Shown: positions 1 to 7,742, counted from the stretch's first letter. The stretch: 64,000 nucleotides of DNA from CALFER01 sp964472395 (GCA_964472395.1 CAYYMM010000004.1:38392-102391), one strand, 5' to 3'. Numbers and translations: made by a program. The notes: generated from the letters alone by a model not told the origin.

Positions 1-356
1 AGTTGTTATAATTCAAAGAGTTGCTTTAACTTTTCTCTGTTTCTGCGCCCCCATCACATTATATTATTCAATTTCAAATGGGAAAACTCGCCTCAAAACG
101 CGTTTAGTTAAGTAGAGACCGCAACGATGCCAATCTCGAAACAAAGGACCCTCGAAAGCAAGGAGAATTAATAAAGAACAACCCCCCTAGAAGAACAAGA
201 CGTGCTTCTCTCAATCGAAATGCTCAAAGAGTCACAGAGTCAAGTTAGCCCTTCACCCGTCTCAGATATGAACGAAATCAACCACTCGGAGTGCGCTCAA
301 TGGAAGTGGTTACCCGTGTACAAAATCGGTCGGGTATGGCGAATGCGGATCACTGC
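1..356. other. Non-coding or decayed DNA, nothing recognised
   Basis: No open frame with coding character is visible here. It lies directly upstream of the decayed integrase and may hold the unrecognisable start of that gene, because integrases of this type normally have another 100 or so N-terminal residues. I see no clear promoter or repeat. Confidence 0.4.
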
Positions 357-1173
357 ATGACGGACAAAGCCAGAAACACCTATGTTGCTGAGATCTGCAG
401 GATCAACGTTCACTGGTTACCAGAATTCTAGGCAGGTATCTGGATGAAATCACGCCACTGGATGTGCAGGCTTGGAAGGATCAACGCGTGAAAGAGCACG
501 TACGCTCGACAACGCTTTTCAATGAACTCCGTGTGCTCAAAACGATGTTCGCCAGAGCAAAAGAATGGGGTCTGTATGAAGGCGACAACCCCGTGAAAAA
601 ACTCCCGAAAACCTTCCGCAAGAAGATTGCGTTCCTGTCGGCGGAGGAAGTCGAACGATATCTGGCATCCTGCAGTACTTCATATCTACCGATCGCGGCA
701 ACATTCATCTTCACGGGAATGCGGAAAGGGGAACTGCTCGATCTGCGATGGTCGGATGTCGATTTGAAAAAGAAGATGATTTCTATCCGATCGGATTTAA
801 GTCGGAAGAACAGCGAAGGTAGGGACATTCCGATCAATAATCAGCTTTCAGAGGTGCTGAAGAGATTGCCCAAGACTTCGGAGTATGTATTCCCTGGCGC
901 GGATGGAATTTCACAGCGGAATTGCTTCAAACGCCATCATCTCGCAGCGAGAATAAAAACCAATCTTCCCAACTCAACATCCATCATCTTCGACATCCTT
1001 TCGCCAGCCTTGCGATACAGCAGGGATTCGACGTTGGAGCAGTATCGAAACTACTCGGTCACAACTCACTCAAGATCACGATGGAGATCTATCACCACCT
1101 GAATCCTGACCATGCTAGAAAAGTTGTCGATGGATTGCCGATTTCCATTCCCAACAGGTTAGACAGAGGTTAG
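357..1173 (+). pseudogene. Decayed tyrosine recombinase (phage-type integrase)
   Basis: This is a tyrosine site-specific recombinase broken across three reading frames. The core-binding part reads TYVAEICRINVHWLPEF up to a stop near 430. It resumes in a second frame as RYLDEITPLDVQAWKD through the catalytic FTGMRKGEL segment (first catalytic Arg). A second shift near 940-960 moves it to the third frame, which holds HHLRH (His-x-x-Arg), LLGHNS and the Tyr in EIYHHL. All catalytic boxes are still visible, so the decay is recent or the reads contain indels. It points towards the tRNA-derived repeat at 1223, as an integrase of an element in the same tRNA site would. It lies outside the intact element, so it probably belongs to an older insertion. 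Confidence 0.8.
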
Positions 1174-1193
1174 ATTGGCACCAGAATGAAAAA

Positions 1194-1215
1194 CGCCCAC
1201 TTTTCGAAGTGGGCG
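1194..1215 (-). terminator. Orphaned terminator of the tRNA-Arg gene
   Basis: A 9-bp perfect stem with a 4-nt loop (CGCCCACTT / AAGTGGGCG) is followed on the minus strand by TTTTT, a good intrinsic terminator. It sits 7 bp beyond the left 61-bp repeat, in the orientation of tRNA-Arg. Before the element inserted, this hairpin would have lain just downstream of the tRNA 3' end. It is now about 9.3 kb from the gene it probably served. Confidence 0.7.
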
Positions 1216-1222
1216 TAACAGC

Positions 1223-1283
1223 TTGATTTTATTGAATGCACCCAGCAAGGCTCGAACTTGCGACCTTTGGATTCGTAGTCCAA
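1223..1283. repeat. Distal attachment site (att), 61-bp copy of tRNA-Arg 3' part
   Basis: Identical over 61 bp to 10510-10570. It contains the last 47 nt of tRNA-Arg(ACG), from the anticodon arm to the discriminator base, plus 14 nt of downstream sequence. Identity stops abruptly on both sides. It is only a tRNA fragment (no 5' half), as expected for the distal att site of a tRNA-integrating element. Confidence 0.92.
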
Positions 1284-1340
1284 AGAAAAAAACACTCAAC
1301 CCATTGAAACACAAGGCTTTTTATCAGGCATGATTAGAAT

Positions 1341-1361
1341 TATCTAACCTATATCTAACCT
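1341..1361. promoter_or_regulatory. Probable arm-type integrase-binding site (left)
   Basis: A 21-bp sequence made of two direct copies of ATCTAACCT about 10 bp apart. It is identical to 10386-10406 near the other end of the element. Position just inside each att core and tandem 9-mer structure are those of arm-type sites bound by the N-terminal domain of lambda-type integrases. Confidence 0.6.
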
Positions 1362-1385
1362 TGGTTTTCTTCTCGGATATTTATT

Positions 1386-1676
1386 TCAATCGCGTTTATC
1401 ATGTAAGAGTTTAAAGTCAAATTTCTCTATCACACCTGAAAGCGATTCGATTTCATCAGTCAACAATTTGATTGCATAGGCCATATTATTTCTTGCGTTC
1501 TTATCGTCTGTCTCATTCACTAAATCAAGCCCCGCTGCAATGAAACGAAGTTTTCCCTGGCACTCTGCAAACTCGTAAAGAAAATCTGACATCTTCATTT
1601 CGATTGCTTTTTTCTGTCGCTCTGCTGATCGCTTATAATCTGGATGTCTATCGATTTCAAATTTAACTGGATTCAT
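1386..1676 (-). CDS. Hypothetical element-encoded 96-aa protein
   Basis: Not recognised. The 96-residue product is predicted to be largely alpha-helical and charged, with no membrane segment or cysteine motif. GAGGA lies about 10 nt before the ATG. It is the last gene at the distal end of the element, downstream of the excisionase-like HTH gene and on the same strand. AT-rich codon use matches the element. Confidence 0.6.
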   Translation of the reverse strand: MNPVKFEIDRHPDYKRSAERQKKAIEMKMSDFLYEFAECQGKLRFIAAGLDLVNETDDKNARNNMAYAIKLLTDEIESLSGVIEKFDFKLLHDKRD

Positions 1677-1763
1677 GATATAATGTCCTCATGGGATTGA
1701 AAAATCCCTTTGTTTGTGGGGGGAAGTGGATAGTTGGTAGCTTGACGCTTCCCCCTGTTTTTT

Positions 1764-1973
1764 TTATACCCCTTCCTTCACTCCGTTATCAAACAACTTA
1801 CCACCGCCCAAACTCTGATAATAGTTTTCGAGATCCGGCTTGCTGATTCTGAACCCGCGCCCTGTTTCCATCGCTTTTAGCTTTCCTTCTTTGATTGCTC
1901 TTCTGATGTGAGTAACACTAAACCCGAGCATCTCTGCTGTTTCTTCAATCGTGTATGCTGCTTTTTGAACCAT
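1764..1973 (-). CDS. Excisionase-family helix-turn-helix protein
   Basis: The 69-aa product is a single winged-helix/MerR-like DNA-binding domain of the excisionase family (HTH_17). AYTIEETAEMLGFSVTHIRR forms the HTH, followed by the typical wing GRGFRISKPDLENYY. The start is placed at the ATG preceded by GGAGGT with a 7-nt gap; a longer frame begins 15 nt upstream. It may act as a directionality factor or a repressor, and it is the second such protein in the element besides the AlpA-like one. Its upstream region is AT-rich and contains a 14-bp direct repeat. Confidence 0.8.
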   Translation of the reverse strand: MVQKAAYTIEETAEMLGFSVTHIRRAIKEGKLKAMETGRGFRISKPDLENYYQSLGGGKLFDNGVKEGV

Positions 1974-2370
1974 ATTTCCTACCTCCATTGTGTGCTTGCG
2001 CCCCGTTTATCGAAAGCGCGATCATGAACAGAATAACCATCTAAACCAGATTGTCAAGCATTATTCTTATTCCATGCTATTTCTTGATATTCCTAGCTTA
2101 TCTCATCTATTCTATGTCCGATAAGGAACATTATGTTAAGTTGAGCCTAAAAACAGCGCAACTTGTTGATTTTATTGATTTATCTCTGTTTTATACCCTT
2201 AACCAATTAGTTATCATAAGTCTGCAAGCTATTGATTCTATTCACTTTTCAATTTTCAGCACAATCACATATAAATGATTATAGTGCACTATTCCGAACA
2301 CTGAAGAGAAAACCGGACACTGAAGAGACGCAATTACATTTATTAAAAGATTCAATTCTCAATCATATCC
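1974..2370. promoter_or_regulatory. Non-coding AT-rich stretch with a 14-bp direct repeat
   Basis: About 400 bp without a convincing gene, between the end of the zinc-ribbon gene and the start of the HTH gene. At 2296-2309 and 2315-2328 two near-identical copies of GRACACTGAAGAGA lie 19 bp apart, which could be a regulator site upstream of the HTH gene. Small frames on the plus strand here lack ribosome-binding sites and are not called. Confidence 0.4.
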
Positions 2371-3054
2371 CTATCGTTCCCCAGTGCCATTGCAATGAGT
2401 ACAAATCGATGATCCTTCACCATTACAATGCTCACAAGTCTCATATTCACCTGTGAATATGTTTCTTTTCAGACCATTAACACAAAAAATACAATCTGTT
2501 CTACCCGTCCCTTTACATCCATAGCATACCCGAGGTTTTGTAATTTCTTTCTCGTAGTTTCTTTCGACACGATCAAAAAATGACTTTGGCGTTGGTTCAA
2601 CTTTCTGTCTCGGGAATGCAGGTCCGGATGATGAATCGCTTCCACCCGATAAAACTTTGCTCTTTCGTATCTTTTGAGCTGGTGTCGCCGTTGGATCTGG
2701 ATCACTTCTTACTGACTCTTTTGTCTCTTGAGTTGGATATGGGGTATAGGTTGGTAATGGTGTATATGTTGGCGCTGGTGTTGGTGTACTTGCTGCATAA
2801 GCAATGCTTCTCTGTGCCGATTGCGCGATGCTCCTTTTCGGCTTGTTTAATCCCTTGATAAATGAAATTAGCAGCAGAAATGCTACCACCACTGCAAGTA
2901 TTCGTCCGGCATACGAATAAATCTGTTTCTGATTCTTCACGTGTGGAACCGGCACCGATTCACCCTTTTTCCATTCAACAGTTTTTGTTCCACACTTTGA
3001 ACAGAAGGCAGGATCACCGCCCTGATACTCTCTGCATGTTGGACAGTATTTCAT
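2371..3054 (-). CDS. Membrane protein with N-terminal zinc ribbon and C-terminal DnaJ-type zinc finger
   Basis: A 227-aa protein with four visible parts: an N-terminal zinc ribbon (CPTC near residue 4, CSKC near 18), a transmembrane helix (about 47-65), a Pro/Thr-rich linker, and a C-terminal DnaJ-like zinc-binding region. That region has CYGCKGTG, CIFCVNG, CEHCNGEG and CTHCNGTG, i.e. CxxCxGxG-type repeats. GAGGAG lies 7 nt before the chosen ATG. It is the third gene of the cargo set, 37 bp after the 121-aa gene. Zinc ribbon plus DnaJ-type finger suggests protein binding at the membrane. The exact function is unknown. Confidence 0.7.
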   Translation of the reverse strand: MKYCPTCREYQGGDPAFCSKCGTKTVEWKKGESVPVPHVKNQKQIYSYAGRILAVVVAFLLLISFIKGLNKPKRSIAQSAQRSIAYAASTPTPAPTYTPLPTYTPYPTQETKESVRSDPDPTATPAQKIRKSKVLSGGSDSSSGPAFPRQKVEPTPKSFFDRVERNYEKEITKPRVCYGCKGTGRTDCIFCVNGLKRNIFTGEYETCEHCNGEGSSICTHCNGTGER

Positions 3055-3091
3055 ACATATGCTCCTCAACAATATCTGCGATTGGAAGAAT

Positions 3092-3457
3092 TCAAGGCAG
3101 TTCGTATGTCCAAACATACTCACGATTTAGAGCACCCAGAAGCTTCCCGATCTGCCCAACTCCAATCGAATCTTCTCTTGCTACGCTTATGACTTCATCA
3201 TCAAAGCCTGCTTCGGGGCGTGCGATCAAGATAAAGGAATTTTCTTTCAATTCTTCCGGTCTCATGTCGTAATTATGTAGCGAGTATCGATATGCATCAG
3301 ACATGTGAATAATCACAGATGACAGACCTTCCGTTCGATCAACTCCGATTATGATTTCTTCCTCGTGAGGAAACTGATAGACCCTTGTGACTTTTTTATG
3401 CGATGTGAGCGCATTTGTTACAAACTTTTTGACACTATAGCTTAGATCCTTCCCCAT
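3092..3457 (-). CDS. Hypothetical 121-aa protein of the cargo cassette
   Basis: Not recognised. The product is a mixed alpha/beta soluble protein without membrane segments or cysteines. Its start overlaps the end of the nucleotidyltransferase-like gene by 23 bp, so the two are probably translated together. The tight overlap suggests the product works with the nucleotidyltransferase. Pairing of an NTase with a small partner is seen in toxin-antitoxin systems, but no HEPN or antitoxin motif is evident here. Confidence 0.6.
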   Translation of the reverse strand: MGKDLSYSVKKFVTNALTSHKKVTRVYQFPHEEEIIIGVDRTEGLSSVIIHMSDAYRYSLHNYDMRPEELKENSFILIARPEAGFDDEVISVAREDSIGVGQIGKLLGALNREYVWTYELP

Positions 3458-4325
3458 TAGAGCTTCCTCCTTTTAACCAAAGATAAGCTTTCACCCGTGT
3501 TTCATGTAAAAAACAATCATACTCTGCCTTCTCATGCGACCGAAAAATTGTTAGGTGCAAAGCGGTATTAAATTTGCGCTTAAATGATCGCTTGATCTTC
3601 TTAAGCTCCGCTGAAATTTCACGTCTTCTTTTAGGTTCTATATCGTGAATGAGAAAGCATATATCCACATCTTGCGGACGTAAGCGCTCGCGGAGAATTG
3701 AACCTAGAAAAAAACCCTCAATGATTGGAATGTTTCGATTAATAAATTCATCTTCGATCCAAGTTCCTGTTACTCGGAAAAAAGCACCTGGGTTTTTAAC
3801 ATCAGACGCAAGGTCATTTATCAGTCTCTCAAACTCGACTGGAAATTGGTTATCTGAATACTGTACAGAGGGATCTTGACAGTGTATTTCAAACACCTCA
3901 ATATGATTTATCATTTTAATAACAATAGGTTCTATTTCATCCGGGAAAAGTGCCATGTATTGTTCAATCAATTTCTTTATCAGATTATTATTAGGAACGA
4001 TCTTTTCTTTTTTCAACCTATCCCATGCCTTCAAATCCCATCGAACATCTTCTGTAAATTTTGAACTAGAATTAGGGCCAAAATTTTTAAAAATACGCTC
4101 ATTATCCCTCAATATTTTTCTGATTTGTATTGCCACGCTGCGTAATGATGCGATTTGGGGGAAAGTAAAAATTGGGTCTGCAACCATAGAATAATTATTG
4201 TAGTATTTTCGGTTCTTTTTTGGAAGCAACATAGAACAACGTGTTAGAAGAATTGGAACTAAAATACCTGAAAAAAGCCATTTGATTGCATCGTATATGA
4301 TAATTAACGTTTGGTATATTTCCAT
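3435..4325 (-). CDS. Membrane-anchored nucleotidyltransferase-fold protein
   Basis: A 296-aa protein. Residues about 8-30 form a hydrophobic helix. A long helical middle part follows. Near residues 205-220 is FFLGSILRERLRPQDVDICF, matching the GS-x9-DxD active-site pattern of the polymerase-beta-type nucleotidyltransferase fold (minimal NTase/DUF6932-like). A further acidic residue in the following strand would complete the metal site, but I cannot place it with confidence. It is first in the cargo set and overlaps the next gene. AT-rich codon use fits the element. The role could be nucleotide transfer to a protein or RNA as part of defence or phage interference, which is inference from fold and location. 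Confidence 0.6.
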   Translation of the reverse strand: MEIYQTLIIIYDAIKWLFSGILVPILLTRCSMLLPKKNRKYYNNYSMVADPIFTFPQIASLRSVAIQIRKILRDNERIFKNFGPNSSSKFTEDVRWDLKAWDRLKKEKIVPNNNLIKKLIEQYMALFPDEIEPIVIKMINHIEVFEIHCQDPSVQYSDNQFPVEFERLINDLASDVKNPGAFFRVTGTWIEDEFINRNIPIIEGFFLGSILRERLRPQDVDICFLIHDIEPKRRREISAELKKIKRSFKRKFNTALHLTIFRSHEKAEYDCFLHETRVKAYLWLKGGSSNGEGSKL

Positions 4326-4387
4326 AACACCTCATTTCGGTAACACCTCCATGTTCAATCCTGAACCGCATGGATATTTTTGTCAAT

Positions 4388-4924
4388 ACTCCGAACTATT
4401 CCCGAGGTGTTCGCAATTCCCCTGGAAGATCGATCGCGATCANNNNNNNNNNNNNNNNNNNNNNNNNNNNNNNNNNNNNNNNNNNNNNNNNNNNNNNNNN
4501 NNNNNNNNNNNNNNNNNNNNNNNNNNNNNNNNNNNNNNNNNNAGGGATTCTGCCTTAGAGGTGCCGTCGAAGATGTTCACCTGGTCGCGACATCCGGCAC
4601 CGCCCCGGCACCTGGTAAACGTCTCGGGGGATTCCAGCAGGGACACTCCGAACTATTCCCGAGGTGTTCGCAATTCCCCTGGAAGATCGATCGCGATCAC
4701 CGGCACCGCCCCCGGCACCTATCCATCACATCGATGTGGGGATACCGGAACCCTACCACAAGGAAGATCGATTGCCCTGGAAGATCCTGGAAAGATTTCG
4801 ATGGGATTCTCACCGGCACCGCCCCCGGATCTACATCGATGGGATTCAAGTTCGCAGTAATGAGCAACCAGGGATTCTGCCTTAGAGGTGCCGTCGAAGA
4901 TGTTCACCTGGTCGCGACATCCGG
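4388..4924. repeat. Repeat block with two interleaved 55-bp direct repeats around a scaffold gap
   Basis: Positions 4388-4442 recur at 4645-4699, and 4543-4597 recur at 4870-4924, each 55 bp. Shorter GGCACCGCCCC(C)GG motifs recur at about 4597, 4703 and 4815. The block is much richer in GC than the surrounding element and shows no coding logic. Frames called across it run through the N run. Either a repeat cassette sits in the element or the assembly joined repeat-containing contigs here. Confidence 0.7.
4443..4542. other. Scaffold gap (100 N)
   Basis: Exactly 100 undetermined bases, the usual size for a gap of unknown length, bounded on both sides by members of the local repeats. Order and distance across it are uncertain. 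Confidence 0.98.
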
Positions 4925-4983
4925 ATTCGGACGCTTTAGAAAAGTTAAACTTCGCTGTAGAATAATCAAAGATAGGAGTTTTC

Positions 4984-5451
4984 ATGAACAACTCTCAGAA
5001 CGCCAATGATCCAAAGGACATCGAAAAAAAGCAAAAAGATACTCCATGCATTGCATCAGAATACAACGATACAGAAGAAGAATATGATCCCAACAGTTGT
5101 TACTTGTATGCCCAAAAGCTTAACGGAGGATTGAGAGTAACTTTAATTCCACCGCTTAATGATCTTCGCCAGAGAGCTTCAAATAGATCAAACACCAAGA
5201 AACGGGCACTACATTCGATCGCCCCACAACTCTGCAACGATGAAAAAACAGATAGCAATAGAATGAATTGCAAACCAGATCAAAATTGCGACAAGTCCGA
5301 GTATGTAATCACACCAGATATGCTCGAAGAAAACTCAGAAAACTTTTATCAGAGTTTACGTCATGTGAAGGTGACAAAAGGAAAACCAAGTAGAAAGAAA
5401 AAAACCGCAAGCAATGAACCGCTCGACAAACAATCTGATTTACCATTTTAA
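4984..5451 (+). CDS. Hypothetical hydrophilic protein with SSB-like C-terminal tip
   Basis: A 155-aa, Asn/Asp/Lys-rich, largely disordered-looking protein and the only plus-strand gene in the element. GGAG lies 7 nt before the ATG. No domain is recognised. It ends in DLPF, which resembles the DDIPF-type C-terminal tip by which bacterial single-strand-binding protein recruits repair and replication proteins. The rest is not an OB fold, so it is not SSB itself. A role in contacting SSB partners is inference. Confidence 0.55.
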   Translation: MNNSQNANDPKDIEKKQKDTPCIASEYNDTEEEYDPNSCYLYAQKLNGGLRVTLIPPLNDLRQRASNRSNTKKRALHSIAPQLCNDEKTDSNRMNCKPDQNCDKSEYVITPDMLEENSENFYQSLRHVKVTKGKPSRKKKTASNEPLDKQSDLPF

Positions 5452-5738
5452 GTTGTTTTTCCATCCTTCAAATTTTAATTTTATAGAATTCTCAAAAGCA
5501 CCGAGAATAAGCATCCCAATTATAAATTTGAAAGTTCGCGCACTCCCAGCAAGCACCATGCTTCAAAATTATGCACACTTGATATGCACTGAAAGAAACT
5601 TGATATTCTCAAAAAGATAAAACCTATGCACCCTTGGGATGCACCGGACATTGTTTTTATATCTTATGGGGTTATTTTCAAACTGATTAAAACCGATAGG
5701 TTTTCACACACAAGAAACTCAGGTTTTCTAAGGTTTTA
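5452..5738. promoter_or_regulatory. AT-rich intergenic region with paired ATGCAC motifs
   Basis: Lies between two convergent genes. ATGCAC occurs at 5571, 5584, 5626 and 5639, i.e. two pairs each with 13-bp spacing, in very AT-rich DNA. That arrangement could be an iteron-like replication or regulator site. No gene is supported here. Confidence 0.35.
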
Positions 5739-6014
5739 TTAGCCCCGTATCGAATTGACTGAACACCTTGTTTTATCTGTGTTTTTAACAGAAAGAGACT
5801 TGTTTTCTTTTATCAACTCATTGATTCGATTTCTGATCTTCGATTTCTTCATTAACCGGCATGCTCTAACGTGTGCGCTTGCCTCTTCATAACCAGCCAT
5901 AATAGCCGCCGTTCGTCCGCAATAATGCGCCCTGATCACATAAAACAAGCAAAAAGACTCCTGTTTTTCACTCAATACATGCTTCATTCTGTTTGGTTTT
6001 CTCTGTTTTTTCAT
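5739..6014 (-). CDS. Small terminase subunit-like protein (short)
   Basis: The 91-aa product matches the N-terminal DNA-binding helix-turn-helix of phage small terminases (Terminase_2 family). LSEKQESFCLFYV is followed by TAAIMAGYEEASAHVRACRL and KKSKIRNRINELI, the canonical run ending in a 'kp.v...i' helix. Full small terminases are usually 140-180 residues, and the oligomerisation and large-subunit-binding part is missing here. It overlaps the upstream 69-aa gene by one base. In satellites a private TerS redirects packaging of the helper phage. A truncated one could bind pac DNA or interfere with helper TerS. Confidence 0.75.
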   Translation of the reverse strand: MKKQRKPNRMKHVLSEKQESFCLFYVIRAHYCGRTAAIMAGYEEASAHVRACRLMKKSKIRNRINELIKENKSLSVKNTDKTRCSVNSIRG

Positions 6015-6223
6015 CAGTATTCCGATGGTTCAACTTCCTGATGTTCGTCAAATAGGCTCTCTGATTCGATAATCACCGAATCGCAACCCCAACCAGGCCC
6101 GGCACTCTCTTCAATATGCTTTTTCAGCTTCTCAACTGCGATTTCGGCGCCCTCGAAAGTATCATGCTTTGACGCAACCAACCCGCCCCTCTCGTTCATT
6201 CTCTTGATAATCACATAGAACAT
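6014..6223 (-). CDS. Small hypothetical protein
   Basis: A 69-aa acidic protein beginning MFYVIIKR. No domain is recognised. It is translationally linked to the terminase-like gene (1-bp stop/start overlap). It resembles in layout the frame-disrupted small gene at 6553-6752 (MYCVVIQ start, then SKH followed by an acidic/alpha stretch), so the two are probably paralogues. Confidence 0.55.
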   Translation of the reverse strand: MFYVIIKRMNERGGLVASKHDTFEGAEIAVEKLKKHIEESAGPGWGCDSVIIESESLFDEHQEVEPSEY

Positions 6224-6283
6224 GATACACCCCCTTCAATTCTTTGTTTCGTTAGTCTGGAAGTACGCATCCAATACATGCTT

Positions 6284-6556
6284 TTATCTTGTTTCTTGTG
6301 ACAAGTCTGAATCAACCAACATAGCTGTTTTGCCTGATTTCTGATCTTCAACCATGATCACCGTAACCACATCAGGCATGGTCTTTTCATTCTGCAAGTA
6401 GTTTATAACCGATTCGAGTATCAAACCTTTTTCATATTCACTTAAATCAACCTTTTCATTCTTTTTAATCTTATCGAATATCTTCCTGATTTTCTTCACA
6501 TCTTCCTGATTTTCAAGCGAACCAACCACCATTTTTTGAACCACCAATTTGATCAC
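6284..6556 (-). CDS. Small hypothetical protein, GTG start
   Basis: A 90-aa charged protein with no recognised domain. It starts at a GTG that overlaps the stop of the preceding reading frame (GTGA), indicating translational coupling within the element's long minus-strand operon. Confidence 0.5.
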   Translation of the reverse strand: MIKLVVQKMVVGSLENQEDVKKIRKIFDKIKKNEKVDLSEYEKGLILESVINYLQNEKTMPDVVTVIMVEDQKSGKTAMLVDSDLSQETR

Positions 6557-6752
6557 TTAACCGCCTCTCTTTCAATTGAAGAAGATACTCGATAACCCCT
6601 ATCTCTGATCACGAACACCTCAACTTTGCTCAAATCCTTCAATAGCATTCTCAAGGAAACACCGGCTTCATAGGCTTCTCTCTCTGTCTGATGTTTTGAC
6701 TTTACGGCTTCTCTTCCACTGTTTCTGTGTTCTGAATTACAACGCAGTACAT
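6553..6752 (-). pseudogene. Frameshifted small gene, paralogue of the 69-aa gene
   Basis: An ATG preceded by AGGGGG opens MYCVVIQ and stops after 16 codons. A different frame then continues without stops (REAVKSKHQTEREAYEAG, then LKDLSKVEVFVIRDRGY) to a TGA that overlaps the next gene's GTG. The joined product parallels the downstream 69-aa protein. A single base loss or a sequencing indel would explain the break. Confidence 0.5.
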
Positions 6753-6769
6753 ACTACCCCCTGTTCCTG

Positions 6770-7633
6770 TTAAAAATAATCTTCAATAGTTTTTTCTCTT
6801 AGCATGTTCTCAATTGCCTTAACTACGTACCCAATTGAATCTCTAACTACTGTTTTTCCAACCTCTAACTGAATCTCTAAATCTCTGCATATTCTCAGCA
6901 ATGCTGCATAATCGTCTTGTCTCAATAAATCTAGCTCTCTTGAAGCTGGTATAAATCTTAGAACTTTCTCGGGATCATCTATTTGAAGTTTTTCATAATT
7001 GAAAAATTTGGTTTTCTCGCACGCATTGACAGACTGACTGACAGACGCGCCCCCCGCGCCCCCGCGCGTTTGGTTTGGTTTGTCTGTCCTTTCCTCTCCT
7101 TTCATTTCATTTTCTTTCATTTCATTTTCTTTAGTTTGGTTTAGTTTACTTTCCTTTAGTTTAGTTTGGTTTGGTTTAGTTTGGTTTATGCACTTTTCTA
7201 GGGGGATAACTGGGGTTTTCTCGGGGGAAAACTCGGTTTTCTCCTGAGATAACTCAATTTTTTCCTTTTTTGACCTATACTTTCCTCTTTTTTCATCGAC
7301 TATATCCAGCATTTTTTTAACTCCATTGCTGGTTAGCACTTTTTTATCTTCGAAAACTTCTTTATCGAATAAACCAACCTCAAGCGAACATGAAAGAATC
7401 TCATTGAATACGTCAATTGATTCACCGAATTTTTTTACAATACTTTTGAAGATAACCGGATTGCTCAAATCTAACTCACCGTTTCCAGTTTTATAAATCA
7501 TCTCAAGCATTCTGAAAAAGAAAGCATAACCAATATTCCCATATTCTGACATAAGAGCCTCAATCTTCACATCATTTGAGGCGTTCGTATCGTGTGAAAA
7601 ATAATCCATACCTTGCTTTAAAGGTCTAGCCAT
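6770..7633 (-). CDS. Phage-type replication protein, DUF4373 N-terminal domain
   Basis: A 287-aa protein. The first 100 or so residues match the DUF4373 / Lin1244-Lin1753-like N-terminal domain of phage replisome organisers (FSHDTNASNDVKIEALMSEY, then GNIGYAFFFRMLEMIY). A low-complexity middle rich in NQTK/KENEMK units is encoded by purine-rich GGTTT/CATTT-type DNA repeats. The C-terminal part is helical. Such proteins bind the origin and recruit helicase or loader. Here it would drive replication of the excised element. It lies mid-operon between the regulators and the packaging-type gene. Confidence 0.75.
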   Translation of the reverse strand: MARPLKQGMDYFSHDTNASNDVKIEALMSEYGNIGYAFFFRMLEMIYKTGNGELDLSNPVIFKSIVKKFGESIDVFNEILSCSLEVGLFDKEVFEDKKVLTSNGVKKMLDIVDEKRGKYRSKKEKIELSQEKTEFSPEKTPVIPLEKCINQTKPNQTKLKESKLNQTKENEMKENEMKGEERTDKPNQTRGGAGGASVSQSVNACEKTKFFNYEKLQIDDPEKVLRFIPASRELDLLRQDDYAALLRICRDLEIQLEVGKTVVRDSIGYVVKAIENMLREKTIEDYF

Positions 7634-7742
7634 AATTACACCGTCATTCCTTGAATCATGTTTTGTTTTTCTGTAGTATTGGTCATGTGCAATTCCTTTT
7701 TATCCCCGAGTCGCAGCGCCCCACTCTGACTCGGGGAACTTT

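Noticed and set aside
2051..2456. Small plus-strand frames in the AT-rich stretch
   Set aside because: No ribosome-binding sites; low-complexity hydrophobic translation expected by chance in AT-rich DNA.
4282..5009. Several frames spanning the N gap
   Set aside because: They contain undetermined residues and repeats and have no ribosome-binding site or recognisable domain.
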